Assembly (NCBI GenBank): GCA_026874595.1
Contig: CM049310.1
Span: 17,274,058 to 17,338,057 of the forward strand
DNA from: Sipunculus nudus
Taxonomy: Eukaryota > Annelida > Sipuncula > Golfingiida > Sipunculidae
Direction: 5' to 3'
DNA: 64,000 bases
Position 1 is the stretch's first letter, and the number at the start of each line of letters is the position of its first letter. Shown one piece after another: positions 1 through 10,773 of this stretch. Below the pieces are notes generated by a model. The model saw only the letters and a program-made list of their open reading frames with translations, was not told the DNA's origin and made no database searches. The translations under genes and the position numbers were made by a program.

Positions 1-59
1 AGATGTTCACATTTTTAAGGTCTTATAAATAGAGAAAAAATTCGTAAACAACCGAAAAA

Positions 60-414
60 TACAGGTGGCGCCACCAGTCTGCAAGAACTGATGGAACATC
101 TCATGATCAATATGTATGCCAAAAATCATGACCATCAGTGATGTAGTTAACGAGATATTGAAGTTTTTGTATGAATTTTTTTACTATTCTGGGGGGTACT
201 TTGGGGCACAATAGCTCAAAGGATATGGGTAACAGAGATTTAATTTCTGGTTTCCAAGTAGATTTTTCATCGATCTCTCAGAATGTCAAGTTACAAGATT
301 CTAAGTCCAGCGGTTACGATTTGTGCCAGGTTAACGGACAGACGGGCAGACAGACGGACGACGGACAAAGAGTGATGGCTATAGCTCAGCATGACTGAAA
401 GTCAGCTGAGCTAA
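60..414 (+). repeat. Dispersed repeat with GGTGGCGCCACC palindrome and terminal stem-loop
   Basis: The segment opens with the 12-bp palindrome GGTGGCGCCACC (64-75) and passes through a degenerate GGACAGACGG-type tract (336-365). It closes with a strong hairpin at 383-412: an 8+5 bp stem with one bulged A and a 3-nt GAA loop, followed by an A-rich stretch. Related hairpin sequences occur inverted at 1909-1945 and 44628-44668, so this is an interspersed family and not unique DNA. A 75-codon open frame lies inside (171-398), but it shows no recognisable domain and runs through the repeat, so I do not call it a gene. The edges are estimates. Confidence 0.5.
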
Positions 415-2026
415 AAATGATGTAGTTGCCCCGAAGGCAATATTATTTCTGGCCGGGCTATGTGTAATGATTTGGACGTCTAGCATTGAAGTTACGAAAA
501 AAATCTAAAAAACAAGTTGATTGAGGCAGACAGGTTGTCCTCATTAACACCGAAGTAGTCCTTTTCGCTTTTACAAGCTGTCTCTCTCACAAAACCGACA
601 GACGTGAAAAACACAGTAGCTTATGGGTTATCCGGGATGATAACAGACTGAAAAGGATGCCTGCGGTTTCCTCTATCACTGAGTGTGGCAACTTCATTAG
701 GCCAACATGAAGGCCATGATACGGCTACTTGGCAAATTACCAGGACGGACAGTATAGGGACGTAGTACTTGTCAAGCGAGTCATTACTATCACTAAATAG
801 GCTTCTGGGAGAGTGTCTTTCAAAATTTTCTACCATTGTTTTTACATCTGTGATTTCTTAGAATTTACGCTTTCCAATATCATTCGTTATTAATATCACC
901 ATATTCGCATCATCGGGGGAATTCCTAATTCTTTTTTGTTTCTTGTGCAACAATACCTCTAAAAGTTATAACAATATAAATAACTCCTCTTTGGGGATAA
1001 GACACAGGTTTTCGGGATTTGTTTGCCAGATGTATCTACTACCCAACATGTATCCGGTCATCTAAATAATTCTGAAACGCATCCTTAATCGGTTTAGGTG
1101 CAGCTAGCCGCCTACATGCATCTCAACTGCCCTTACGTTGGTCGTTTATTTCCGTGCACCGATGAACCGGGCGTGTGCCTTCCTTTAAGATTATACACAT
1201 TTTTTTTCTTCCACGATTAACTTCTGCTCATGAAAATCACATTAGCTGACTATTTCGTACCCAGTTTAATTACCATTATCATTTAGTACAATATTAAGAT
1301 TTCATTTGACATCGGACCGTAAATATTACGTGAACAATTTTCTGTATCTGCATTAACGATCAAGAGTCTAGAGATATAAAATCTTATGCAATGATAAGCG
1401 TAGAAATCTGGAAAATACAAAGATGCCTTTCCTCGGGCTTAATTTGATTCCTGAAACGCATTTACGGATTTTTCGTTACACTGACATACATATATATATA
1501 TAAAAAAACATAGAAACGTTAATTTTCATTTTTTTCTTACTTCATGGAATATTCACAGGTGATTGAGTTTTTTATAGACATGACAAATCTGGATAGTATG
1601 ACGGAACTAGGTATTATTAACAAGTCAAAGTAATTATATGTAGGAAGAATAGCAATAATTAGCCTTTTTTTTTCTTATTAATCATAGATGGTTTCAACAA
1701 CAGCTAAAGACTGATGGTGCCACCTGTGCTTTTTTTTGTTTATACTTTTTTTCGCTAGTTTCAATGGAGAACAATTGCATCAGAATCACAGCTGTGCTTT
1801 CATCAGCTCTGCTTCTCGGTGTCCTGAACCGTACGTCGATCGTATGTTTACTGACCATGACAAGTTTTATCAGTTCTAGAAGACTAGTGGCAACATATGT
1901 ATTTTTAGATGAGCTGACTTTCAGTCCTGTTGAGCTATAGTCATTGGCGTCAATTTATCTTCAAGGGTAAGTGCATTGGGGTATGACTCTTAGACAGACA
2001 CACACACATACTTACACACACTCATT

Positions 2027-2030
<4 letters not shown>
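415..2030. other. Unassigned AT-rich intergenic DNA
   Basis: No exon, RNA gene or complete transposon is recognised here. The only element-like feature is an inverted fragment of the stem-loop family at 1909-1945. The open frames present are short and show no conserved motif. Confidence 0.6.
1909..1945 (-). repeat. Inverted fragment of the stem-loop repeat family
   Basis: On the minus strand this reads as a diverged copy of the hairpin at 383-412, with the shared core CTATAGCTCA and ACTGAAAGTCAGCT. Only the hairpin portion is convincing. Confidence 0.5.

Positions 2031-2063
<33 letters not shown>
2031..2063. repeat. (TA)n microsatellite
   Basis: A pure alternating AT run of about 32 bp, preceded by a CA-rich stretch (1997-2020). 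It creates an artificial open frame of alternating Ile and Tyr on the minus strand. Confidence 0.95.
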
Positions 2064-2066
<3 letters not shown>

Positions 2067-2769
2067 CTTTGAATAACTTAACACCCTGGGAGGTCTAGGG
2101 GGATTCTTCTGTGAAACCGGAGACCAGGTCACAGAGACCTGTATATTCTTTGAGATACAAAGCAAAACCATGAAAATCATTTTTCTAAATGTCTGAAGAA
2201 TTGCATATTTTCCCTTCAAATTTGATACACATAGGCTATACACATATAGGCTTTGGGACACCATCACTTTAACTTGTGAAACTAATAATCATCAGGACGA
2301 ACCGTCAACAGCTTTATTAAAAAGGTCAGTTTTTTTTTCTTTTTTTTTCATAGTTCTTACATGTGGATATAACAGGATAATCAGTTGACAGAATATAAAT
2401 AGCTAACATAAGGATATGATAGGAAATGCATGTAAAAAGCATGATAGAATATATAAGCCAATATGACTTTGATTAACCCTGTTCATTTTAGGCTGCCTTA
2501 ACCAACTTAAATCAAGCAATATTATAAATACGGAAAAAATTTCCATATGCTAACGTGAACCGCATTTTGTTTATTTTTTCCCCACTCAAGACTTCCTGAA
2601 TTACTGGTAACCAGCGTGTTATCCTCAAAAGCATTCATTACATTTGAATGGAGGTAAACTTTAATGGTTCTTTATGATGGTAAATGTTTTTTAATGATTT
2701 AGTATGTGTTTTTGTTCTTTTTCCTTCTTGCCTCCGACAGAAGCCGTGACAAACCGAGACAGAAGGCAA

Positions 2770-2930
2770 TAATAATTGGGCTGGTAAGCCTACTTGGGTC
2801 GTGATAAAGTAATATCGAGGAAAGCATCGAAGTGGTCTTCCATAATGTTGCATTCATAATGTTGTAAACAGCCCATAAGCTTGATATTATGCTACCAATG
2901 ATGCATTGATGCAAGAGAATATATGGGCAC
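2770..2930 (+). repeat. Dispersed repeat, copy 1 of 2
   Basis: This segment is clearly similar to 62660-62810 in the same orientation. Both contain GTGGTCTTCCA, ATGTTGCATTCATA and GTAAACAGCCCATAA in the same order and spacing. The two copies are diverged by substitutions and small indels. I do not recognise the family and see no terminal repeats. Confidence 0.6.
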
Positions 2931-3082
2931 TATGATTGTTCAGTACATAACTCGCACAATCATAAACATATCTCATTAAATGCTCATTTTGGGAATGGGA
3001 CAATGAAAGTCAGATGTGGATGTGGATTCGGCACATGATCCGGATTCAGTAATGCCATACAGCAATATATACAAATGACCAG

Positions 3083-3841
3083 TGTTACGGAACCTAATAT
3101 CAACAGATCACGCAGTTGTGACGAGCCAAAATTTGTTATAGAGATAAAAAATTCAGATTCTGTAACATTAGGCAGCGTGAAATGTCTAAGGGAACGAACA
3201 AAGAAGTCAGCGGCCCTTTGTTAGCAACATAATAACAGCAAATCATTACAAACACACGCATCATAAACAAAGTGCACAGTACCTTGATACCACCACTGTC
3301 ACAGCGACAAGTCCTTAAAAATGTATAAGCCTGATGAACAGTTCACACAATTCTTCTCAGAGAATAACAGTCCAATGTAATCACAAAATCAGTCTACTGT
3401 AATCCAAAAGTGAAATCATGGCAGTGATCCGAAAAGTAAATTGAAGACTATATAAAATCCGTCATAAATTCCAAGGAAGACCTATAACTGCTGTATGTAT
3501 CGGAAAAGGTCCCAAAAACTGGCACACACTCTTCCGTGCCCGCTGGAATAATTTCTCTCCTCTCTCCCCGCTCTAAAACACAGTCCCCTGTTTATAGCTT
3601 CTCATCTTAAGCCGTGAACTTTCCATTTCCCGAACAATCTAAAGAACAATACATAATACACAGTACACACGCGTTACAGGAAACATCTAGAACAATAACG
3701 CTGTGTCTCCACATGTCAGGGTTCACACGTGGGCCGGGCCGGCTCGGCCAGGCGATGCTGTCAAGGCAACGATCTATGCGTGCTACACGAACCAAATGTC
3801 AACAACACATGGAACATCCCTGCACACAGACATCTGTAACA
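3083..3841 (-). mobile_element. Solo LTR of the Gmr1-like Gypsy family, copy A
   Basis: A 759-bp solo LTR. Read on the plus strand it starts TGTTACGGAACC and ends CTGTAACA, the reverse complement of the ends seen in the element at 23702-31667. The flanks CCAG (3079-3082 and 3842-3845) form a perfect 4-bp target-site duplication, so both ends are intact and the internal region was lost by LTR-LTR recombination. In LTR orientation the sequence has a degraded TATA-like box (minus strand, near 3590-3600). The AATAAA seen in other copies is not preserved. Small internal deletions explain why it is shorter than the other copies. Open frames inside it are incidental. Confidence 0.9.
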
Positions 3842-3845
3842 CCAG

Positions 3846-4966
3846 TCACCCATTTACGAATGAACCTGGAAATATGGCCCGAAAAAGTGAATGGAAACAG
3901 ATGATGCTTGCACATTTCTAGTTTTTTTTATGTTTTTTTGTGCGTAATGATTAAAGTAATGCAATGAACTGCTATATAAGAAAGACATACTTCTCATTCT
4001 TATTTTTCTTATCTAACAGTAGCTTCTGACGACTAATGTAACTTATTTTTTATGTAGGTTGTAATTCAAACTGCGTAACATAAAACCTCTTTCTATCCAG
4101 ACGCCTTGTTTCACGATATAATAATAATAATCATGATATGACGGATAAATTAACATTGATTTTTGACGTGAACTCGCTACCACATCTAATTACAGACTTG
4201 CTTAATCATAATTAGCGCTCATCTTTGAATAACCATTAAGCCTTATTTAACCGTTAATGATGTTGGAAGATGAAAGTATTTTCTCCGTACAACTAAATCA
4301 TTTAATCTGACTTCTGATTAACTGTTACTGACACGGCAAGTGACCTCAAAGCGTCTCTTTTAGGATACCGGGTCTCATAGGATAAGCCTTGAAATTAATA
4401 CAGCTCCTGTAAAGGACTGATATGACATTCCGTGAGGTAACAACATTATAGAAAATGAATGATGCCTATTAGTTAGAAATATTTTGAAATACATTTGCCA
4501 TCCGTTTTTATCACCAAAGTGCAAGGATATAAGGTCCTGATTAGCTTGCTACAGTGCCAGGACGTAAAAAAGTTGACAGATACGTTTATGCATTGGTTTG
4601 CTCATTAACATGCTGATTTAGTGGGGGTCCTTTGGCTGAACTTCAAAGGCATAATGGTGTATTCTTTATTGATGCTTAGAGATTGGCTCGGATGCCTGGT
4701 CAAGACTTCTGGATTACTCCTATTACCTTTGGAATTTAAACATCAGTTAAAATTAGAAATCTAGAAGACTTACAAGAAATCAAGAAATGTCATTCTTATC
4801 GTTATATAGCTACCGAAATGTCGTGGACGTTAGTAAATGTTTCTTGGGTGTGACGTACAATCACATATGGTTTAACATTACGATTTAATAGTCCCAAGAA
4901 GTTTCAAAGTATTTACTGCTGCTGTAATGATGATCATGATACAAATTGGGTAAACTCCCCCTTTTT

Positions 4967-5003
<37 letters not shown>

Positions 5004-7747
5004 TCCACGAGCCTGTAAATTATTCTGATCTGAACTTTTACGTTTGATAATATCAAAAATATTATAAGCCTACAGTTTACCCCTGAAGTCACTTATATCG
5101 GAAAACTATATTATCTAACTTGTGAGTGATATATTAGCATTCCTTAAAGAGCAGATAAATTCATAGAGCACATTGGCCCGGATATATCATGCTTTTGCTC
5201 GCCGAAGAAATGTTGTTCAAGTGGGCATCCTATATACTTCAGCAGAAGCGAAAACCGGTAAATGCTGGATTTACAATAACAGACCGGATGAACGATTTTT
5301 CTATACGCAGCCAGAAAGCTAAAGTTACTTGAATAATGATATCCCCCTGCCTTTCTCGTATATATATAACAATTTCTTGGATTGTTTAGTGGAGTTAAAC
5401 TAACCTCCAGATCCCCTAGGGTAAATAAATATGAATTCTCCCACTAATCTTTCTACATACCAGGTATCCGCGTATTTAAAAATTGTGATCGAATCTGTAT
5501 TAAAGTCGATGTCATTACTCACGTTGTTTGTATATATACTACACGGTAAGAAATAACTTTATTTTGGTGCGAATAGTCGCACGGAAAACAAAACTATAAA
5601 GTTTGATCAGACAAGATACATTTAAACATAGGGGAACAAAAGGCTAGAGTGTAAAACTGCCAAGGCAGCTTACATAATGCAACTCAATAATGTGTATATT
5701 TATATGATAACCTGGGTTGTTCATTGTTCAAGTATACTAGTATCATGTAATTATCTAAACCGAGTTACCATTTGAGGTATGCAAAAATTGATATAAAAAT
5801 AAAAGATAAACCTTGGATATGATTTCCCCATCATGGCGTTGCCTTAGCAATAGCCAGAATTATGCTTTCCCCATTCCTTTTTATGTATGGAACAAATCCT
5901 GTTAAATCGATTTCGCCTCTTCAAATACAGGTTTCTCTCATTTCTCAGTTTTTTTTTCATTCATATGGAAATATAAATAGCAGTAAAAAATTATGATAGC
6001 TGACCATTGGAGTAGGAATTATTTACTATGCTATGCTAGCATTTGTTTCTTGATAATGTCGTGTAAGACATTTTTGATTTTAAGACTCTGGAAAACAAAT
6101 CATCGGAGACAATTTTAGCGGGGGTATTTGTGTCTGAAAGCTAAACTTCCCTCTCTCTCGCCTAACTTAAAAGGTAATTTGTATCATGACCTTTCACTGG
6201 TAGTTTACAAAGAATTTGTTGTTTTTTTAAGGAAAATTTATTAGTTTCACTATAATGATGCGTGGCCTAATGGATCATTCGTCCATGACTGGTTTTATTT
6301 AATCAAAATCAACGGTCGAAATCTGACCAATATCTACTAAGCAGAGGTGGCACCACCTGCAAGAGTGGTTTGTATGTAGAGTGATTGGAGAACACCATAC
6401 ATACCGGGTAGGCTCCGCTCTCGTATATTTTTAAAATGAGACACGTTAGTTGAATGTCTACATAATATTATTTTTTACTTAATACTATGTAATTCCGAGT
6501 TCAACCTTCTCAGCGTTTGTAATGTTTAAAAGGCCAAGGCAGGGATTCTACTGAAAATCCCGCGTGTATAAATGCCCATTAAATGAATCCTTTTTATATT
6601 CTTATGTACGGAAATACATTGAGCATGTACACTGATCTGTTGTAAAAAATGACAAAACAAAGTGTACAGCATTCAGAGTATATAAGACTGAATAAAGTAC
6701 TGGGGGAAAACATGGTTCTGGTATATTAAGAGAGACTTTTGTGCAGATCATAATAGAGCTAAACAGATAACTCTGGTTCATTTGCATATAAAATGGTATC
6801 TCACAGAGTTGGGTCAAACTTATTTTTCCAGAACAGAGAGACCTTTCGGGAGAAGAGGAACCCAGTGAGAAAACTCATACCAGATTTTGTTTTTTTTTCT
6901 TTGTAACCGAAATATATAACAGCGCACTGGTGACGGATGTTCATTCTAGAGCTTCATCTCTAATGACCATCATTCTGCGGCAAACTTGATATATCTGCAG
7001 GTGCGCGAGTTATGAACAATCTTTATTTGATATGGCGTAGTCCTGTTTAGATATATGAAACGGGACAAAAGCAATGTCTGTGATTACCCGTCCTGTCTTT
7101 GACACGAATGTCCCAAAGTCAGGATTTCAAGACAGCTGTCCATTAACTTACCATTGTGACAGGATGTTATAGTGGTATATCAGAGTCAGAACTGTATGAG
7201 TCCAAGTGCAACTCTTAGCCAACACCAGACTAATTTCGAGTTTTATCTTCTTCGTGTGTGGGAATTTTTAAAGACAGAGTCCGAATCCCACTGGAAATGC
7301 CTTACGCGCATATATAGACGCGTTAAGTAATTTCTTTAAATACTTATATGTTATTCAGCAAACTCCTGAACTGTGTTTTCTCAAATATTAAATGCATTAC
7401 AGTAATATTCATGTATAATAATATAAGTCCGGTCTTGCAGCAAACCATAGAGATAAATGTTTGAATCACACCGATTGATAAATATTTTAAGGGACGCATT
7501 TCATTTCATTTTAATGTTTGACACCTTTAGGGTAGTGACTAATTGTCTCACGTTCCTCATCAGTATAAACGGCCTATAACTTTATAAATAGACATATAAA
7601 TCGGATAAATTGCATCGAGGAACGATTTCGATCAGTTGTTAAATTGCAAATGACAACTTAATACAGCTGCAGTGTTGAGATCCGTATCAGCCGCTAATTA
7701 TCTGAGATCATTGCCATTGATCATATGTAATATTGTATGTCCACAAG

Positions 7748-7749
<2 letters not shown>
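3846..7749. other. Unassigned AT-rich intergenic DNA
   Basis: About 3.9 kb with no supported gene. It contains a (GA)n microsatellite at 4971-4999 and, at 6346-6357, a one-mismatch copy of the GGTGGCGCCACC palindrome seen elsewhere in repeats. A 71-codon open frame on the minus strand (6602-6817) has no motif. I see nothing else structured. Confidence 0.55.
4971..4999. repeat. (GA)n microsatellite
   Basis: An uninterrupted GA run of about 28 bp following a poly-T tract. Confidence 0.95.

Positions 7750-7750
<1 letters not shown>

Positions 7751-7802
<52 letters not shown>
7751..7802. repeat. (TA)n microsatellite
   Basis: An alternating TA run of about 50 bp with one G interruption. It lies directly downstream of the SINE-like tRNA body read on the minus strand, where a short tandem-repeat tail would be expected. 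Confidence 0.95.
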
Positions 7803-7835
7803 GAAAAAGATCATGAATACACGTAAAGTCGGTTC

Positions 7836-7908
7836 ACTGCCGATGGGAATCGAACCAATAACCTTACGATTGCCGGTCGCTTGTTCTTTCCACTGAGCTA
7901 CAGCAGAT
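7836..7908 (-). mobile_element. tRNA-derived SINE head or tRNA pseudogene
   Basis: On the minus strand the segment contains a perfect B box, GGTTCGATTCC (7846-7856), and an A-box-like TAGCTCAGTGGA (7889-7900) at tRNA-like spacing. A partial cloverleaf can be drawn: a 6-bp acceptor stem (7901-7906 with 7837-7842), a weak D arm, a short anticodon stem and a T arm. The residue before the would-be anticodon (GGC, alanine-like) is C where tRNAs have U, and there are stem mismatches. A functional tRNA is therefore unlikely. A TA-repeat tail on the 3' side favours a SINE head. The family is not recognised. Confidence 0.6.
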
Positions 7909-7954
7909 CCCCGACCCCTCTGTGTATTTTCACACTTTTATAGGACCAGCGAAG

Positions 7955-7976
7955 TGACGTCACGGTAGTGACGTCA
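7955..7976. promoter_or_regulatory. Two CRE-like palindromes (TGACGTCA x2)
   Basis: The 8-bp palindrome TGACGTCA occurs twice, at 7955-7962 and 7969-7976, 14 bp apart. This is the consensus cAMP-response element bound by CREB/ATF-type bZIP proteins. No gene or core promoter is visible nearby. They may belong to the adjacent repeat (8012-8390) or be a local duplication of GTGACGTCA. Confidence 0.4.
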
Positions 7977-8011
7977 GAGTACTACCCACTACATGTGTTG
8001 GCACAGCAACT

Positions 8012-8390
8012 TTGCATGCAGCAGGGAGAACTGGTGGCCTTATATGGTGCGCGGCGTATATTATGCGAGGAATACACGAAGCCAATGTTGTTCATTTCGT
8101 TTTGAGTGACAGCTCATCGCCCCGGCGACCGTTTGAACAGGCCACAGCCTCAGAGAGAATTGCCCCGCACGTGGTTTCTGGGCGGAGCCTGATGCCTGTT
8201 GAGTGTTTTTTTACTTGCATTTGGTTGGCTGCTGGTCACATCAGCAGTTGTTTTCAGCAGACAGGCCCATGTGCAGCACCTGGTGTTTAAGTACATCATA
8301 AACGGTCAAAGCAGGCGGCGGGAAAATCAGTAGCTTCTTTAGAAGCGCAAGATTTCCCCTGCCTCAAGAGCGTAACGATTTAGTTACGCA
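8012..8390 (+). mobile_element. Fragment of the palindromic hAT-like element family
   Basis: The segment matches the inner left arm of the element at 41117-42874, between about 41360 and 41650. Shared blocks in the same order are GAGGAATACACG, GAGTGACAGCTCATCGCC, GGGCGGAGCCTGATGCCTGT, TTGGTTGGCTGCT and GAAGCGCAAGATTTCC. Inverted matches occur in the right arm (41815-42540), and a deleted version lies at 48318-48425. Neither hAT-like terminus is present here, so it is a fragment. A 92-codon open frame (8012-8290) lies within it and is judged incidental. Confidence 0.65.
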
Positions 8391-8609
8391 TCATCTTCTC
8401 ATCACCAAATTGTACGTACGGTTTTGTTATTCTCGCAAATTTTCAACAGAATTTTCCAAACATTCCCTTTTCAGAACATTGGATCCAAATTAAACAAAAA
8501 AAATTGATGTTTGCATTTTTTTTCTTCCGCATTCTTGGATAAGTGGCGGCCATATTAAACCCGAGCCATTTATAAGCTAACTCAAGATTTGCATTGCATA
8601 TATGAATTA

Positions 8610-9433
8610 TGTTACGGAACCTATAATATCAACAGATCACGTATGTGTGATGGACATAAATTCTGTCAAGGAGATATAACAAATCAAATTCTGTAACACT
8701 AGGCAGCGTGAAATGTCTAGGGGAATGAATAAAGAAGTCAGTGTTTTTTGGTAACAAATAACCATGATTTATTCCTAAAACAACTTAACACTACAATACA
8801 CCAAATCGATACAATGACACAGTATAACAGCGGTATAACAACAAATCAATACAATCACACAATGAAATAAACAAAGTGCACAGTACCTGGATACCACCAC
8901 TGTCACAACGATAAGTCCTTTTAAATGTATCCACACAAATCCTCTCAGAGAATAACAGTCCGATGTAAAGCTCTTGTAACAATCCAGAAAGTAAACTTGA
9001 GGCAGGCAGCATTAAATTGTATGGAGTTAGTAATAGTAGAATCCCTAAAATTACTGGATAATCAGACAGGTCCAACAAACTGACATAAACACGTCTGTAT
9101 CCGCTGGAATATTCTCTCCTCTCTCTCTGCTTTAAAACACAGCCTCCTATTTATAACTTTTCACCCCCAAGCCGAGAATTTTCCACTTCTCGAACAGTCT
9201 AAAGGACCTAACATAATACAAAGTAATCGCGTTTCAGGAATCATCTAGAAGAACATCGCTGTGTCTCTACATACCAGGGGCCACACGTGAGCTCGCCCCG
9301 GCTTGGCCAGGCGAGAAATGACAACGAGAGTTCAACCAGTACGGATTAAACTGAGAATGCAATACGCGGCCAGACACGGGCGCTACAACACGAGTTACGC
9401 CCGTTTCGCACAATAAAAAAGGCACCTGTAGCA
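8610..9433 (-). mobile_element. Solo LTR of the Gmr1-like Gypsy family, copy B
   Basis: An 824-bp solo LTR in minus orientation. Plus-strand ends are TGTTACGGAACC and CTGTAGCA, the latter with one substitution from the family end GTAACA. The flanks ATTA (8606-8609 and 9434-9437) are a perfect 4-bp target-site duplication. In LTR orientation there is a TATA-like box (TATAAATAG, complement of 9147-9155) and a polyadenylation signal (AATAAA, complement of 8768-8773), placed as expected for a promoter and a 3'-processing site. The 95-codon open frame within it (8791-9078, minus) also overlaps LTR sequence shared with other copies and is not a gene. Confidence 0.92.
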
Positions 9434-10714
9434 ATTAATTTGATGAATTAATTGTATTATGCATGTATTGATAATTTGGATTATTATAGAAAGAATAAAG
9501 TATTTGGAGCAATATAAAATCTGAATAAAATAAATATAAAAAATCTTATATTTTATTTTTTAATATATAAAATAATGCAAATTAGACAAAATATTTACAG
9601 TTAATGTAGTTGTATTTTCATAAGAACTTCATACAGGAAAACAGTTACTTATTATTTCACTTAATAGCCGTCATATTAATTATTTTTCATTTTAAAAATG
9701 ATTTACGTTTTTAATTAACTAATTTACATATATGAATATGTATATGTCAAATAGGAATCGTGATACTGATTGGAATATTTTTCAAAAATACTGTTCACAG
9801 ATATCATATATTCATGTCATTGAGCTAGTGATTAAATGCCAGGTCTACTTCCAATTCATTTGTCAAGTTTGGTATTTGCTTATTTGCACAAGCAAAGAAC
9901 AGCTGGTCGCATCTTGATCCATTATGGGGTTCCTGGTGCGAAATAATACATATACTGGTTATTGATGTTAAGGTCTGAGAAGCCAAGATTGTACATGTAC
10001 TTTCTAAACATAATAAAAGGGACACAATAATGCATATTCTTTCACACTATCAGTTCCGTTTTATTTTATTCAAAAATTTCCAAGCAAATCAATCCAAGCG
10101 AACAGGCCAAGTACCTCGCATACGTCTGTTTCACACCTTGTTATGGTTCTGTGTGTGTTGGTAAATGAATCCACGTGTTTCTGTTTGCCGTTCAAGGATG
10201 TGTGACCGTAGGTTCAATTGTGAGCTGTAACATGCGATGTTTCAGCCAGCGGTAACATGTATTACATATTTTGGGGACATGTCAGTCAGGACAATTCCTG
10301 ATTGACACGTGTTGTGGCCTGATGTTGTAGATATATTGACGCCTGTGATCGCGCACGGTCCATTGTTTTTAGCACTCGTTTACAGGAGCAAGCAAACAGA
10401 TTGAGGGTTATGTTTTGGCAGGTAAAAAATTTATTTTAAAGGTAAGAAGCAATTTATCGTGTTAATTCAACATGCTTTACATGCACCGATTAACTTAATG
10501 CACCAATTTAAGGAAATATGTTAATCCATGCATATCAGCATACATTAATAGAAACAAGGAACATATGTTGTCCAACTTATCATGCTCGTGTGTTTTTTGG
10601 GTAATAGTGAATGAAAATGTGTTCCCTCCCATTGATGTTTGCAGTGTATGCCTTTACAGGGGTTCTTTAATTCAAACGAAACTTCGGATTTCAACTGAAT
10701 TTAATACATAGCAT

Positions 10715-10718
<4 letters not shown>

Positions 10719-10768
<50 letters not shown>
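10719..10768. repeat. (TA)n microsatellite
   Basis: A pure alternating TA run of about 48 bp. Confidence 0.95.

Positions 10769-10773
<5 letters not shown>

Noticed and set aside
7836-7908. Functional alanine-type tRNA gene
   Set aside because: The base before the anticodon is C where U is expected, and stems have mismatches; SINE head or pseudogene preferred.
8791-9078. 95-codon minus-strand open frame resembling a membrane protein
   Set aside because: Lies wholly within solo LTR copy B; the same sequence in other LTR copies is not open.
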